This document shows positions 1-12,334 of a stretch of 64,000 nucleotides of DNA, one piece after another (positions within the stretch are counted from its first letter, which is position 1; every line of letters begins with the position of its first letter). The notes beneath the pieces are model-generated. The model had not been told where the DNA came from and searched no databases. It saw only the letters and a list, made by a program, of their open reading frames with translations. Origin of the DNA: Symsagittifera roscoffensis (lineage: Eukaryota; Xenacoelomorpha; Acoela; Convolutidae). The stretch covers positions 61,919,584 through 61,983,583 of the forward strand of contig NC_087062.1 of NCBI RefSeq assembly GCF_963678635.1. Reading direction: 5' to 3'. Both the position numbers and the translations under genes were made by a program.

Positions 1-1240
1 AGTTTTTGAAGAAATCGAAAAAGTTTGAAAAAATGGCCTAAAAACCGAAATATTGACTATTCCTAAGTGTATAGCTCTTCCCCTAGACAAATTAGGGACG
101 AGCCGTTTGTGTAGGGGGGTTCCTACAACCTGGTCTATCGACTAAACCCTTAATCCCAAATCTGGACGGGTAGTTTTTGAGGAAATCGGAAAGATTTGAA
201 AAAAGGCCAAAAAAGTGACATTTCCTAAGTCTATAGCTCTTTTCTAGGCAAGTTAAGGACCAGCCGCGTGTGCGGGGGAGTTTCCTACAACCTGGTCTAT
301 CGATTAAACCCTTAATTCCAAATCTGGATGGGTAGTTTTTGAGGAAATCGATAATTTCCGAAAAAAATAGGCAAAAAAATCAAAAAAGTGACTTTTACTA
401 AGTCTATAGCTCTTCCCCTAAGCAAATTAGGGACCAGCCGCTTGTGCATGGGGGGTTCCTACAACCTGGTCTATCGATTAAACCCTTAATCATAAATCTG
501 GACGGGTAGTTTTTGAGGAAATCGGAAAGATTTGAAAAAAGGCCAAAAAAGTCAAAAAAGTGACTTCTCCTAAGTCTATAGCTCTTCCCCTAGGCAAGTT
601 AAGGACCAGCCGCTTGTGCAGGGGAGTTTCCTACAACCTGGTCTATCGATTAAACCCTTAATTCCAAATCTGGATGGGTAGTTTTTGAGGAAATCGATAA
701 TTTCCGAAAAAATAGGCAAAAAAATCAAACAAGTGACTTTTCCTAAGTCTATAGCTCTTCCCCTAAGCAAATTAGGGACCAGCCGCTTGTGCATGGGAGT
801 TTCCTACAACCTGGTCTATCGATTAAACCCTTAATTCCAAATCTGGATGGGTAGTTTTTGAGGAAATCGATAATTTCCGAAAAAATAGGCAAAAAAATCA
901 AAAAAAAGACTTTTCCTAAGTCTATAGCTCTTCCCCTAAGCAAATTAGGGACCAGCCGCTTGTGCATGGGAGTTTCCTACAACCTGGTCTATCGATTAAA
1001 CCCTTAATCCCAAATCTGGACGGGTAGTTTTTGAGGAAATCGAAAATTTCCGAAAAAAATGGGCAAAAAGTGAAAAAGGTACCGAGTTGTGAAGCTTTTC
1101 TAAGACCGTAGGGGGTGGGGTAGGGTAAAAATTGCCCTAAATTGCATGCAGGCAGGTAGGTGAAACGCTACTGAGTCCATTGGTACCACTTTTATGAGAA
1201 TCTGACGGGTAGTTTTTTGGGAAAGCGAATTTTTCGAAAA
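1..1240. repeat. Satellite array, period about 173 bp
   Basis: About seven head-to-tail units. The landmark TATAGCTCTTCCCC recurs near 69, 231, 404, 577, 750 and 923, giving a spacing close to 173 bp. Each unit also contains a TACAACCTGGTCTATCGA block and a TAGTTTTTGAGGAAATCG block. Units in the middle are nearly identical. The last unit (about 1080-1240) is strongly diverged and runs into an A-rich tract. The array continues off the left edge, so its full length is unknown. Short open frames in it are by-products of the repeat. Confidence 0.93.
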
Positions 1241-1757
1241 AGCGTCTCAAAAAAAAAAAATAAAAAAAAAAAAAACCAGATCTCATCTGGAAGAAAAAAC
1301 GTTTCCATAATACCTGTTTAATAAATCAACCAGGAATTCAAACGAAACTATGAGAGGCCACCAATTCGATATAAAAAAAAAACCGAAACCCAATGAGCCA
1401 AAAAATAAGAAAAAAAATGAATTTCAACAAAACGAGTTGGTAAAACAACAACCAACATAAAAAGCTAATTTTATGCAGGCCGTATATATAAAATGCTAAC
1501 ATGCTCGAATAATGTATAATGCAACAGAAAGGCCCAGTAGATGAACGGGTCCAGGAGAAGGATGAGTATTTTGAACAAAGTTCTTTTCGGGGAAAAAGTA
1601 TAGTACCCGATTGCAATACCCTTAAAAATATTTTTGTAAAAATACGATCAGCAACATCCCTTCCCAACAAAAAAAAACGGAAAAACCTTCAACCTATTCA
1701 ATAAAATTTGATGACTATCGAAATCAGCATAGTGTGCGTTGAAGTCGTTGATTCTAC

Positions 1758-4700
1758 CTTTCGGGACTTCAACGGCAGATGATATGGCGGACACCGAGCT
1801 GCGCACGACTTCTGTAATGATGCGTGGCTTCAACTTCCTGTAGGCCTCCTCGTCTACTCCCTTGTCTTGGCCAGTGGCTGCAGCGGCTTTAAAGACATAA
1901 GACCAATTGTCCACATGTACATGCACTAACATTCAAGCTGTCCTCGCAACGATTACAGGTAAAAGTGTGCCTCGAACTATCTAATTTTCTATGGGATGCG
2001 GAGACCTTTGTCATTTCACAATCACTCACCTTGATAGAAAATTAGATGAACCATTTTTCCGAGAAATATTTTCGTATCATGTTGAAGCTTTATCAATTTC
2101 AAGTATCTTCAATGATTGCCAATTTGGCTCTGTTTCCTTTGCCCACCTCACATAAGCATAATTTTATGGTGTAACGAGGGGTTATACTAGATGAAGTATA
2201 TGACCAAATATGTTTGCCATTGCCTAATTAGTCTGCATGCCAATTTTGGTAACAATCAGAAATTGTGATTAGTAAGTTTACCTGTAAAATTTCACAGGTG
2301 TGGAAAAAGGAAAAAGAGTCGCCAATTTTTTCATAAAATGGCTTAATTAGAAAAAACTGGGTAATACGTTGTTTTTTTTATTTCCGCTGGGAATTTATTC
2401 CACAACCAAATTAGTTCACCCAAAATGTTATCAGCAGCTAATACGCACCTTCATTAGCAGTCGAAGATTTCCTCGAGTTTTGGCACGAAAAGCAAACTCG
2501 AACCGGCTCATCTCCCCAGCCTCTCTCTGGAACTGGCATTCGATAGTTGCTGCAAGAGTCGCAGAAACCTTTCCCGCACGCCCTACAGTGATGCTTAGTG
2601 AGACTATCAGAATCGCTTCTTCTATGGTGACTCATCAAATTGTTGTTGCTGTTGTTGGCCGATCTTCCGTTGAGATAGTCGTCTTGGAACACTGTCGTAT
2701 CTTCTCCTGCCCCTTCTATTTCAGCTTGGTATGTGTCTTTGAAAGGCAGTTTACATTGGTGACATTCCTGGAATAGGGTATGACAATTTAACTCAATTGA
2801 TGTGTACATGCAGTAACAACAGAATTCGCATACTAGCTTGACGCCCTGTATAATAACAGAACCCGTTAAGTAAAATCTTTGATGTTTTACTTAATAGTTG
2901 CTTGATACAATATGAAACGTTTTCCATACAACGAAACATTCTAATTACTCATTCAAGTACCCAGCGCAAAAAATTGAATAGGAAAGCAAACTTGGGAAAT
3001 TGCTAGCCTTTATTTCGGAGTTCGGAACCCAGTACTCAGGCGCGACTTGGTCCGTAGCCCAGTCAGACACGTATCCTATTGGTCTTGCTGTGAGAGACGA
3101 AATAGTACCAGCAACATTGCTCAGCCCATCTATGAGTTGTCTGCATGCATTGTGACTACCCTGAAAAATCTGGTTGCCATCTGGCCATACATGAGCTATC
3201 TCTACTCGCACACATTCTTCCTCTGGGTTCCTGTTGCCATACCAGTATTTTCTACTGTTGTAGATTACTCCGCATTTGGGACACTCAAGAACGTACCTAA
3301 AACATTCATGGAAACTTTGTTATTGGCTTTCTCAATAAATTTTGCCGAGATGGTTTATCCGAAATTCTTTTGATTAGCATCAACATTGTAAGTCACAGAG
3401 CTGTGACTGAAACTAAGTTCTTGAAAAACTAAATTGACGTTCCAAAAATATCACTTTGGCTGAATTTAAAACTTTGGCTGAATTTACATATTTCCTACAT
3501 CTCCTCGATTTGAGAATGCTTTAAGAAGCTATTAGCCGCCCGGAAGATGATCACCATTATTTTTCAAAAAATTTAAGGCGATTGGCAACATTGTTTATTT
3601 CTATTTCAGAAATTGCAAGATAATTTTAAATTTAAATCAAAATTTTTTTGGCACTGAGAATAGTATTGTGTAACAAGATTACATCTGGGCAAAAAAGAAC
3701 TCAACTCACCCCTGCCAGGCGTACTTGGCCAGTCCACTCCACACACTGTCTCCCGACTGAGCTGTCTTCGGAATGACTACCCTGTCTTCTCCGTCCTGCC
3801 AGCATCGTTTGCAGATGAACGTCTTGTTCTGGAACTGCTCCTGGTAGTGACACCTCACATCCGAACTGTGCTTCCTGCCACTCTTCACGTGGTTCATGCT
3901 ATGTCGACACCGACTCCTGGAAACCCAATCTGTTAGATTTTATCGAGATTAAAAGCAAAGAAATTTCAAGTTTTTTCATGAAACCTTTTCTTTAAAAAAA
4001 GCGGAAAGATGTGCTTAGCTTCTCAAGAAAATGTGACTCACTTGCAAGCCATGCACTGGACTGAGCACGTGAAGTACTCATCCGGTAGAGTGTTCATTAC
4101 CATATTGTCCACTGGTCCATTGAACTTCTCGTTCAGCGCCTAAAACAACAATAAGTAATAGCAAGGATAGCCGGTTGCTGAGCAATTAGCACACTAAGTT
4201 CCGACCACAAAAAAAAAACGTTTAAAAAGTTTCATTTCTTTCAAATTGTGTCGTTCTTTTTGTTCGTTTAGCAATGAGAGGATCTGAACGGAAGCCAAAA
4301 TTTTAGGATAGTCGATAGTGAATTAGACAAATTCGAATAAAAATTGTTTCATCGTACTGTTATTATAAAAGTTGTTTCATTATTGCCAGAATCTATTGCA
4401 ATGTGCCGACTGAATTTCATCGCTATGTGTTCAAAATTAAAACTGACGCGTAACATGGGGTACACTGTTTATAACTGCAAACTTAGGCTGTTGTCACCCA
4501 CACTCGGTACGACGTATATCTGTTAAAGCTCCTTCACACAGCTCCTTGACTATAAAAACGACCTCTCAAACTTTTATTCATCTATTGAAGACCAAACATA
4601 ACCTGTTTCTATCTTTGCAAGAAACGCACAATGTTCCCAGTACAAAAATTTGCAAAAAACGTTCTATCACTTCCTCCAGTTTTCTGTTATTGTTTTAAGG

Positions 4701-7314
4701 TAAAAGTAACCATTGAATTAGTTAACAAGCTGCAAAAGGACGCTCCTAAGATAATGTGCAAATTGCAGGCAAATTAGATTGGGAGAGAATTCGTGTCAAT
4801 TACCCGACGTAATTTGCACTGAACCTTTTCCTGTGGACTTAGAGACAACTGCTTGAGTTTTGATTGACTCCGAATAACCTCTTATAATTTTTTAATACGA
4901 TTTTTTAACCTCCTGTGCCCATTTCTTGAGGTACCTCACATGGGTCGAAAAAACCCTAGTCGGAAAAATAAAAATGAATTCACTAGGAGTCATGAAATAA
5001 CCTGAAGCAGTTGGAACACTATGTGAAGTGGCCTGGTGGACCTGACTGCAGTCTTGCCTATCTCAGTGCACACTTCCTCCCTGAGAGTGGAGAAGTCAGT
5101 GATGGGTCTAGTGGAGGGAGTCCTCACTCCCAGGTAGCTGACGGAACTGAAGCCCTCGGCTGACCTGCCAATCTGCGAAAAGCGCTCCTTCAATTGCTCC
5201 GTAGTCGTGTAGTCACCTATTGCAAAGTTGAGAAAAGCTACCCCCAATGAGAAAACAACATGAAAAGCATTTCTTGCAAAAATATGAGTTGCCTAACAGC
5301 GGCTTCATTCAATTTATGAAGGATCTTCTTCAGCATTGTGATGGATCTACAAAAAGTGAATTTAATCAAAACGAAACATTTTCCGAGAAAAGCACCTAAG
5401 AACTCCTATGCCAGCTTCGAAACTTTCTCTTTCATCTGTAAGAAATAAATTCTTTTCAAATCGACTATTATAGTGTTGGTCGGCCTAAAAATGGGTGTTG
5501 TAAAATAGAACCATGTGAAGAAGACCCTTTGAGCGGTGATGGGATCGAATCCCCCTAAATCTGTTCCTACACGACTTCTATATTTGATCAATGAATAGTG
5601 TGTTCAATCGTCTAACCATCGTCCTTGAGAGGTTCTGTGAATGTCGTCTCGTGAAAGAGGATGAGCGAGGGTCCCAGGTTGGAGATGGACACTCGTCTGT
5701 TCTCAGAGATGGTTTTCAACTCGGGCGAGAAGTACTTCAAGTATGCGCCAGAGGCATCTCCCAGAAACTGGAATGTGTCACTGTGTAGACGATCACTCCG
5801 AGTGCGGTAGATGATGATATCTTAACAGACACAAGCAATCAATTTTATTCAATTATAAATTAGTGGTCAAAATGGACCCTCAATGCCAAACCATAACTTT
5901 ACAAACTTTTAATAACTTGAATCATTTTAATAACTTGAATCATTTGTATTCAGTCCAGATAAATCTTCATCATATGTTTACATTTACTAACCAGATATGG
6001 CTAAGATTTTAACTAGTAGTCTGGATCGCACATTCTGATTGTTTGTCACTCCCAGAAGACCCTCAGTGTCCAGAATGAGCGCTTTGTTGTCCTGGTCATA
6101 CGCCGCCCAAACTCCTAAAAATATCAGTGCGAAAATTTCATATTAGCCTACAAATCATTTGCTTGTGGTATTAGGAGAAAAACATCGCTCATGAATGGGA
6201 ATCCGAAAAGTATGCAAGATAATCAAGTACGCGATTAACTTCTAACAAGAGTTTTATAATAAGACTTACCAACTGTTCCAGTTATTTGAGAACTGCTTGT
6301 TTTGAAAACTTCTTTCCCGCCGAAGAAGGTATGGTTTAGAGTGTGACTTTTCCCATCTCCTAAAATCAAAACAATATCGAATTTATGTTAAACTCCCAAA
6401 CGGATTCAATTTTCTCATTTTATTCAACTTAGCCAACCTGTGTTTCCAAATATGGAGACAACTTTGACAGGATTATTTTCGGTACACTGCAGCTTGTGTG
6501 CAAACTCTCTCGCAGAATTGAACTAAAATGATTTTATTTGTTATGTTAAAAATCATTTTAAATTTCAATTCTTCTCATCAATAACAACCCTACCATCAAT
6601 CGCTCTTCAGAGTCAATCAGAGGGACACTTGAGTTTTCATCTTGTATCGAAATTGAGTCAAACTCGGGCGGCGAACAGTTTCCCTCCCGTCTTGATGGTG
6701 TCCTTCCATTTTGGCCACCATGGAAGGGATTAAAGTTAAGCGTGACCGGATGAGCGGGATGGTTCACTTCATTCAACGATTCACTGGAATATGATCTCTT
6801 GAAGTCTATGCCTACGTTAGCATCTAACACTGCAGTTGCCGACGACATCGGATTAGAATTTTTTCCTATTTGACCTTCAGATGATGACCCTTCAGAGAAA
6901 AAGTCTAAGTCGAAGTCAATTAATTTCTGTGGTGCTAATTCAATGAAGGTATGCACACAGTTTTCAGTTGAAGATTTTGGTTGATTTGTAAAGCTTCTTT
7001 TTTCAGAGCACTTGAAACACACGTGAATTTTGCACTTGTAACAAAGAAGGTCCGCTGTGTCAGAACACCTGAAAGAGCAGGATTTCTAAAGAGAATTTAA
7101 AGAGACGTGAATGCAAATGAGACCAACATTTAAGATCAAACAACTTCCTGTAGATTTCAACAGGCTTTTTATTTTTTAAAATTTAGTTTTCCAATGTTAT
7201 TGATAACTCAAAACCGAACACAGATAATAAGTATTTAAAAAGTTGATTCCATGGTATATTTTTTTATGTAACGCACCTTTCACTCCTGCATGACGCGATG
7301 TTCTGTGGATTCAT
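1758..7314 (-). CDS. ZFYVE1: ZFYVE1/DFCP1-like FYVE protein, 12 coding exons, 3' end missing
   Basis: Spliced gene read 7314 to 1758. Exons: 7277-7314, 6594-7068, 6438-6522, 6270-6359, 5992-6114, 5617-5820, 5002-5216, 4042-4139, 3710-3916, 3008-3296, 2449-2767, 1758-1886. All phases agree and the joined product is about 757 residues. Order of domains: N-terminal Cys-rich zinc-binding segment, a low-complexity acidic/Ser stretch, a GTPase-like domain with P-loop GNTGDGKSHT split across exons 3 and 4 and a DTEGLLG motif in exon 5, the family Cys-rich segment (exons 8-10), then a FYVE finger (KHHCRACGKGFCDSC) in exon 11. In the family, FYVE fingers bind PI3P and the protein marks omegasomes and lipid droplets. 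The family has two FYVE fingers; exon 12 covers the linker, but the second finger is not found at 1-1757. Exon 10 appears to end at a GC donor. The start ATG at 7314 opens exon 1. The identity is firm; exon 12 and the GC donor are less sure. Confidence 0.9.
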
Positions 7315-7442
7315 TTTAGAGCAACCATCTCAGTTGCCATCAAGTATCACTCGGATACCAATTTACCTGAAAATATTACTCATAACTCGCAAACACAATT
7401 GAATAATATTTCAACTGCTTCAACTGAGCATAATTCGCGATA
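7315..7442. other. Upstream flank of the ZFYVE1-like gene
   Basis: Short AT-rich stretch between the predicted start codon and the inverted-repeat element. It must hold the 5' untranslated region and possibly part of the promoter. No clear TATA box or initiator can be assigned by eye. Confidence 0.4.
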
Positions 7443-8296
7443 TACAGTCACGGAAAACAGTTGCAAATTTTTGATTTCAACGAGCAAATTAGCAATTTTT
7501 TTAACGTTTTTATTGTTTTCTCTGCAACTATTTAAAATATAGCGTTCAAATTTTGACAAATTCCAAATGAAACAAATTGGAAGGCCTTAGACGGGCCAAA
7601 ATTCGAGAAAATGTTTCGCAGGCATACACTAGCCAGTATATCATAACTAAATGTAGAAGTGCTCTTGCTGTTCAATAACCTTGCAACAATCTAAGAAATT
7701 TGTGGGCTCAAATTAGTTCTTTGAGAAGCTGATGAGCTTGAATTACTCATTATGTCGTCAAAAACTGACAAATAACAGAATTGAAAGAGTTACATGGATC
7801 GGCGTCAAAAAACGGTAATATCTGTTTTGACAACAAATACATTAAAAGTTCTTGAGAGCTTATAGCGAAAGATGGACAAAATTTGCATACAACATAAACT
7901 GCTAAAAAGAATTCTGTACATGGATTGGAGCATTAACTTTCGAAAAAAATGCTGGAACCGTTCTTTTGTTGACTTATTTCGATCGTCAGCGCGAAAACAT
8001 TCATAAACTTAAGCCGTTTTTCGATGCCGGACTAAGTAACTCGTTCAATTTCTGTATGTAGTTTTTTCTTTGAATAAACAATAACTCAAGCTCATCAGCT
8101 CTAAGAACTAATGGAGCCCATAAATTCAAATTCCTTATACTGCTTGCGAGGATTTTTTCACAGCAAGAACACTTGTAAAACTAGTTGTGATATACTGGAT
8201 AAATTACGCCGTCGAATCAAAATTTCTCACAATTTGAAATTTGCTCATTTGCTCGTTCAAATCAAAAAGTTCCAACTTCTATGTCCCGTTTCTGTA
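7443..8296. mobile_element. Tc1/mariner-like foldback element (MITE)
   Basis: The two ends are long imperfect inverted repeats. The left end starts TACAGTCACGGAAAAC at 7443; the right end read in reverse starts TACAGAAACGGGACAT at 8296. Both then share TTTTTGATTT-AACGAGCAAAT. A second inverted block (AGCTGATGAGCTTGA near 7730 and its reverse near 8090) continues the arms inward. TA followed by CAG at both tips is typical of Tc1/mariner termini, which use TA target sites. No transposase frame is present, so it would be non-autonomous. Confidence 0.75.
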
Positions 8297-8952
8297 ACCC
8301 AGATTTCTTTGAGCCAAAACGATGTTTAAAAGGAACATATTCTGTCAAGCTCTTCAAATAAACAACAGCTGATTTCAAAAATAAGCATCTCAGAAATCAA
8401 ATACTTAACTGTATTTTAACCATTTTGCGGAAAAAATAACACCCTCAGACAATTTGATTTTATCGATTTAAATCAATTAAACTGCGACGAGAAACATGGT
8501 AACTTAGTTAAAGCCGGATTTCGAAACTATCTGTCAACTGGAGATTTAAACACAACAAGACTGCTGGTATCAGGTTGAAGCCCTGAATGTTCCGACAACC
8601 CTTAAAACCTATGGAGCCATGTTCATGGAAAAGAATGGAAGTTGAGTATTTCAAAATCATTGAAATTTTGGAAAACCATTTCCCAAACGCTATGTTAAGA
8701 ACAAAAAGTAGAATTTGCATAAGGCAAAGTACTCAAACATAGCCAATCGCAGATTGGAAAAGAGTAAGGAACGCAAGTAACCATAAAAAAAACACTGACT
8801 TTCTTGAAAAAACTTTCGAATTTCAAAAAAATAGATGCCTATTAAGCTCTTTGAATTTCTAGAAAAAATTGAAGATTGGCGCTTTTTTGATAACATGAAC
8901 CCAGCTAGAGAAAACTGAATCAATAGGTAAAGTTTTTATTCCGATGGAAATC
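8297..8952. other. AT-rich intergenic DNA, no gene seen
   Basis: Only short open frames on both strands, none with a recognisable motif, splice context or repeat structure. I see nothing that supports a gene. Confidence 0.5.
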
Positions 8953-9160
8953 TAAAAATTAAATTCCGCTTTTGAAACTAGAAATCATTCACGTTTTTTC
9001 GCGCCATTTCCACGTTCGTTTTTGATGAGTGCAATTTCCGTCACTTTCAGCAGATGAATTTCAATTGTTAGTTAAATCTCAAAAAGTTAAATACGAACGT
9101 CGAAATGGCGCAAAAAAACGTGAACGATTTCTAGTTTCGGAAGTGGATTTGATTTTTTAT
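8953..9160. mobile_element. Small palindromic element (hairpin MITE)
   Basis: The left arm (about 8953-9022) and right arm (about 9090-9160) are reverse complements with few mismatches. Both contain GAAACTAGAAATC, TTCACGTTTTTT and GCGCCATTTC blocks. The loop is about 70 bp. There is no coding capacity. Size and symmetry fit a short non-autonomous DNA element; its superfamily is unknown. Confidence 0.7.
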
Positions 9161-9166
9161 ACCTTA

Positions 9167-9202
9167 GTGCATTCATAAATGCATCAATATGCATGAATGC
9201 AC
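9167..9202. repeat. Short perfect palindrome
   Basis: GTGCATTCAT at 9167-9176 pairs exactly with ATGAATGCAC at 9193-9202 around a 16-base centre that is itself rich in ATGCAT. It lies just outside the preceding hairpin element and may be an older repeat tip. Confidence 0.6.
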
Positions 9203-10186
9203 ATGTAGTTATCAGAGACTCTCAAGACTTCCTGAAAAAAAAATCAACAAGACCTATTTAAGAGTCTTCACTACGTTCATTTCTCTTAAAAATTCAGCTA
9301 CTTCTTGAATTCGATCTTCAGGAAAGTTGCATACAAACGTAAGTATTCAGAAGAAGAGCACAAAAAAACTACTACTCAAAACTCTGATCCTTCTGAAGCA
9401 GTTGAAACACAAGGTCAAAAGTACACTTATACAATGTACAGTTGCTTATGTACAGTAGACTTCTGAATGGAAAATACAATGTAAAATTCACAGATGAAAT
9501 ACAAATTGTTGGTAGAGACAGAAGAAGAAGATTAGTCCTCCCAGAGATAAGAAATGAAGTGCAGAGACTGAAATTCTTGTACAGGACGGGGCACAGAGTC
9601 AAGGTCATCAATTTTCGATGAACAGCATTTGAAGAAAAAACTGATCGAATATATGTAGAGCTACTTCGAAAGAAACTGGAACGAACAGAACACTTGCACA
9701 TGGAGTTTTTTTTCGTTTGTGAAAACTTTCGTGATAATCCTAGAACTTAGTAGCGGGGCTAATACCCCAGTGACATCCACTCCACGAAGCCAAGATAATA
9801 CAGGAGGAAACTTTATTCATAAGCAAAAACCACGGAATATGCATCTGTTCAACCGCGGATTTACTTCTGCAATGATTAATATTCGGTCACCGAATCCGCA
9901 AAATCTGGCAAAAACGTTTCAGGGATTCCGAAACTTTTGGCTTCTATGTAGTAATACTTTGGTCAAGGAATCCTCGACCAACCCGATATTCAAAGTATTT
10001 AGATAATGTTAGGGATCCAAGGCTCCAAATTCACAGGTTCAAAACCACCGAATCTCATTTGAGACACCTAAGCATCGGATTGCACTATTGCCATTACTTA
10101 TGCAAAAAAAACAGACATATATACATTTACTACATTACAGAAATTTAAAAATTTACAATCAATACAGACATCAAAAATTACTTTTA
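9203..10186. other. Intergenic region and profilin-4 3' flank, no gene seen
   Basis: Open frames near 9372-9701 and 9719-10006 lack recognisable motifs and splice partners. A plus-strand frame at about 9430-9650 is compositionally protein-like (many Arg, Lys and Glu) but has stops on both sides and no family I recognise. The last hundred bases before 10187 are the likely 3' untranslated region of the minus-strand profilin gene. Confidence 0.4.
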
Positions 10187-11814
10187 TCAGTATCCTTTTG
10201 TGCGAAGATACGCTGCTAATTTCTCGGTTGCTTCTACGCATACTGCAGGGTACATTGGAGGAATATATAGTGATATTAAAATGTACAGCCTCGTTTTGAC
10301 CAAAATAAGACCGGCTTTGCTCGCAGAATGTTTGCAATAAATTGAATCACTGTCTGCTCTGACCACTGAGAATATTGTTTCTAAGATAAAAGTTTATATT
10401 TCAAACATGACTACAATTTTCAACGCTTTAAAATTGTTCCACCGAAAATGAGAACTTTGTCAAGGTAACAATTTTCCCCGGTTTTCCAGAAACTATCAAA
10501 GCTAACATCCGTTCAAAAAAAATAAAAAAACAATTACAATTTTTGTTCCGACAAAATAGCGAGAAGCAAAATTGGGTTCTTTCCCATGATAGATCTCCCT
10601 TCGAATTATAGGAGCTAGTGTAATAATGGGAATTAACCAGGCGAGCGGATCTAGGAACTTTTCGAGGGGGGGGGGGCGGACTTTAAAACAATTTTTGAAA
10701 ATTTTGTCGAACTTTTTTTTAGTTCGACCAAATTGATTTTCTGAGCTCTCCCAGACCAATATAAAGACCCTATTTTGACCCAATTTTCTGCGCCTATTTT
10801 GACTTAAATTTTTGAAAAAAGGCCAAAAAAGCATTTTTAGGCACTTTTTGGGAAATTTTCGACCAAAAAATCGCATTTTTTCGGCTCGCTCTCCCCCTCA
10901 AAATTAGTATAGATTGGCGCCAAATGCGCCTTTCGAAAAATTTTAAGGTCAGTGAGTCATAAATGGGTATCTCAAAATAGTACATAGGGGGACGCTTTGA
11001 GTCCGCAGGGGGTCGAATTCCTGAGGGATGGGCGTCCGCGCCCCCCCCCCTAAATCCGCTTCTGGAAATTACACAAAAATCATACTGTTGTCGGCCACGT
11101 TTTTGGAACTAGGCAGGGAAAGGAGCCCAAACTTGTATACAGATATTTTTCACATAAAATCAGGTAACAAAAAATATATTTTTCCTGTCGTAATTGAAGA
11201 TGCAAAATTATCCAAAAAAAATTGTTTAGTCATTTTTTAATTTTTTACTCAACCCGTCAGAGGCTCAGCCCAGAGGTTAATTATTTAAAGTCGAAATAGA
11301 TAGCATGTTTGTTGCTATTTGTTCACCATAGTTTCATTGCATTATGACAACGTTAAAGTAGTTTTCAAAATTAAAATTAAGGAAAGTGGAAAAGAGCCGT
11401 CCACACTTAATGATGACTGATGAGCCCTTTAAGCTACCGCTATCATGCAAGTGCCCATCTTGCAAATTGCAGCGCGCGCAATTTGAACCAGCAAATATGC
11501 TTGCTAGGCACCACCACCACCACTGATTTTATTGATGTTAGAATAAAACTATTCATGCTAGTAATTAACATGATAGCATGATTGAACCTATGTTCGAAAA
11601 AAATCTAACCCTGAATTTCAAATCCATCTTCTCTAACTTGAGGAGGATTTTTAAACGCGTCAACACAATTCATGCAGTGTTCAGAATTCAGGACGAAATT
11701 TTGAGTGGAGTATTTACACCCTGAGTCTTTCAATGATATCACGGCCACTCCTTCGACATGTCTCGTTGACAACAAAGCATCTTGAAAAAGTTGATGAAAG
11801 TCAAGCATTTTAAT
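10187..11814 (-). CDS. PFN4: Profilin-4-like protein, two coding exons
   Basis: Exon 1 coding is 11808-11610, exon 2 coding is 10380-10187 including the stop. The joined product is 130 residues, against about 129 for the vertebrate orthologue. Exon 1 contains DALLSTRHVEGVAVISL and KNPPQVREDGFEIQ. Exon 2 contains VVRADSDSIYCKH, LVKTRLYILIS and MYPAVCVEATEKLAAYLR, matching the profilin-4 pattern through to its C-terminus. Profilins bind actin and proline-rich ligands; PFN4 is a divergent testis/cilium-associated member with weak actin binding in vertebrates. The donor is GTTAGA after 11610 and the acceptor AG lies before 10380; both are phase 1. An acceptor-like TTCTTTCCAG just upstream of the ATG suggests a 5' untranslated intron. 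The intron between the coding exons carries a MITE. I chose the start MLDFHQ because it matches the family length and follows the acceptor. Confidence 0.88.
10641..11063. mobile_element. MITE-like element with G-rich inverted ends
   Basis: Both tips carry AGCGGAT(C/T)TAGG followed by a run of G and then GCGGAC (left, 10643-10681; right, reverse complement of about 11030-11061). The interior is AT-rich and has no transposase. It lies wholly in the profilin-4 intron. The end pattern resembles non-autonomous DNA elements common in invertebrate genomes; the superfamily is not assigned. Confidence 0.6.
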
Positions 11815-12334
11815 CTGGAAAGAATGGATTGATCTCTGCATTATTAAATTAATCTAAACCAATTCAGTCCACAGATTGACGAAATTAACCTTAATTTCAG
11901 GTTTTCTCAAAGGCTTTTTTCAAGGAAAATTTCGGACAAAAACAACTTTGACAACGACCGAGAGAAAACGACCACAGTAAATTTGGTTGTTGAATAGAAT
12001 TTACAGTTACTGAAGAAATTTTTGCTAAAAAGCAAATTTCAAACGTTTTCGCAACTATGTGCATCGTCAGGATTTTTACAATAAACTAATCTAAATGACG
12101 ATAAAACATCAATTTACAAATGTTATTTACAATAAATCACATACAATTTGGTTCTAAACCATCATGATAAAAAATTAGCCAATCACAGTTGACCTCTAAA
12201 TTAATACTAAGATTAAAATACTTTTAACCTCTAAAATTAAATAAACTTTTTAAATTAATTTGTCTGGAAGTTTCTGAGTCATAATTTCGATTTAGACATG
12301 TACTTTTAAATAAAAAACTAAAAATATTTTGGGA
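11815..12334. other. Intergenic flank between profilin-4 and the Penelope-like element
   Basis: No open frame of interest. The stretch probably contains the 5' untranslated exon of the profilin gene and the 3' untranslated tail of the minus-strand PLE. The only structured signal I see is the CTGACGA...GAAA motif listed separately. Confidence 0.4.
12047..12070 (-). ncRNA. Possible relic of a hammerhead ribozyme core in the PLE tail
   Basis: Reading the minus strand, CTGACGA (12070-12064) is followed after 13 bases by GAAA (12050-12047). CUGANGA and GAAA are the two conserved hammerhead core strings, and hammerhead motifs are known from Penelope-like elements. The intervening stem II can form only about three pairs here, and no cleavage-site stem was established. 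It is a weak candidate supported mainly by position downstream of a PLE. Confidence 0.25.

Noticed and set aside
576-967. Two 72-codon frames with almost the same protein
   Set aside because: They are the same frame in adjacent 173-bp satellite units, not genes.
9719-10006. 95-codon plus-strand frame as a gene
   Set aside because: No recognisable motif, no splice context and no counterpart elsewhere in the window.
11401-11445. CTGATGAG near 11418 as a hammerhead ribozyme
   Set aside because: No matching CGAAA string follows at a workable distance.
11508-11524. Short CAC microsatellite
   Set aside because: Only about five units, too short to be notable.
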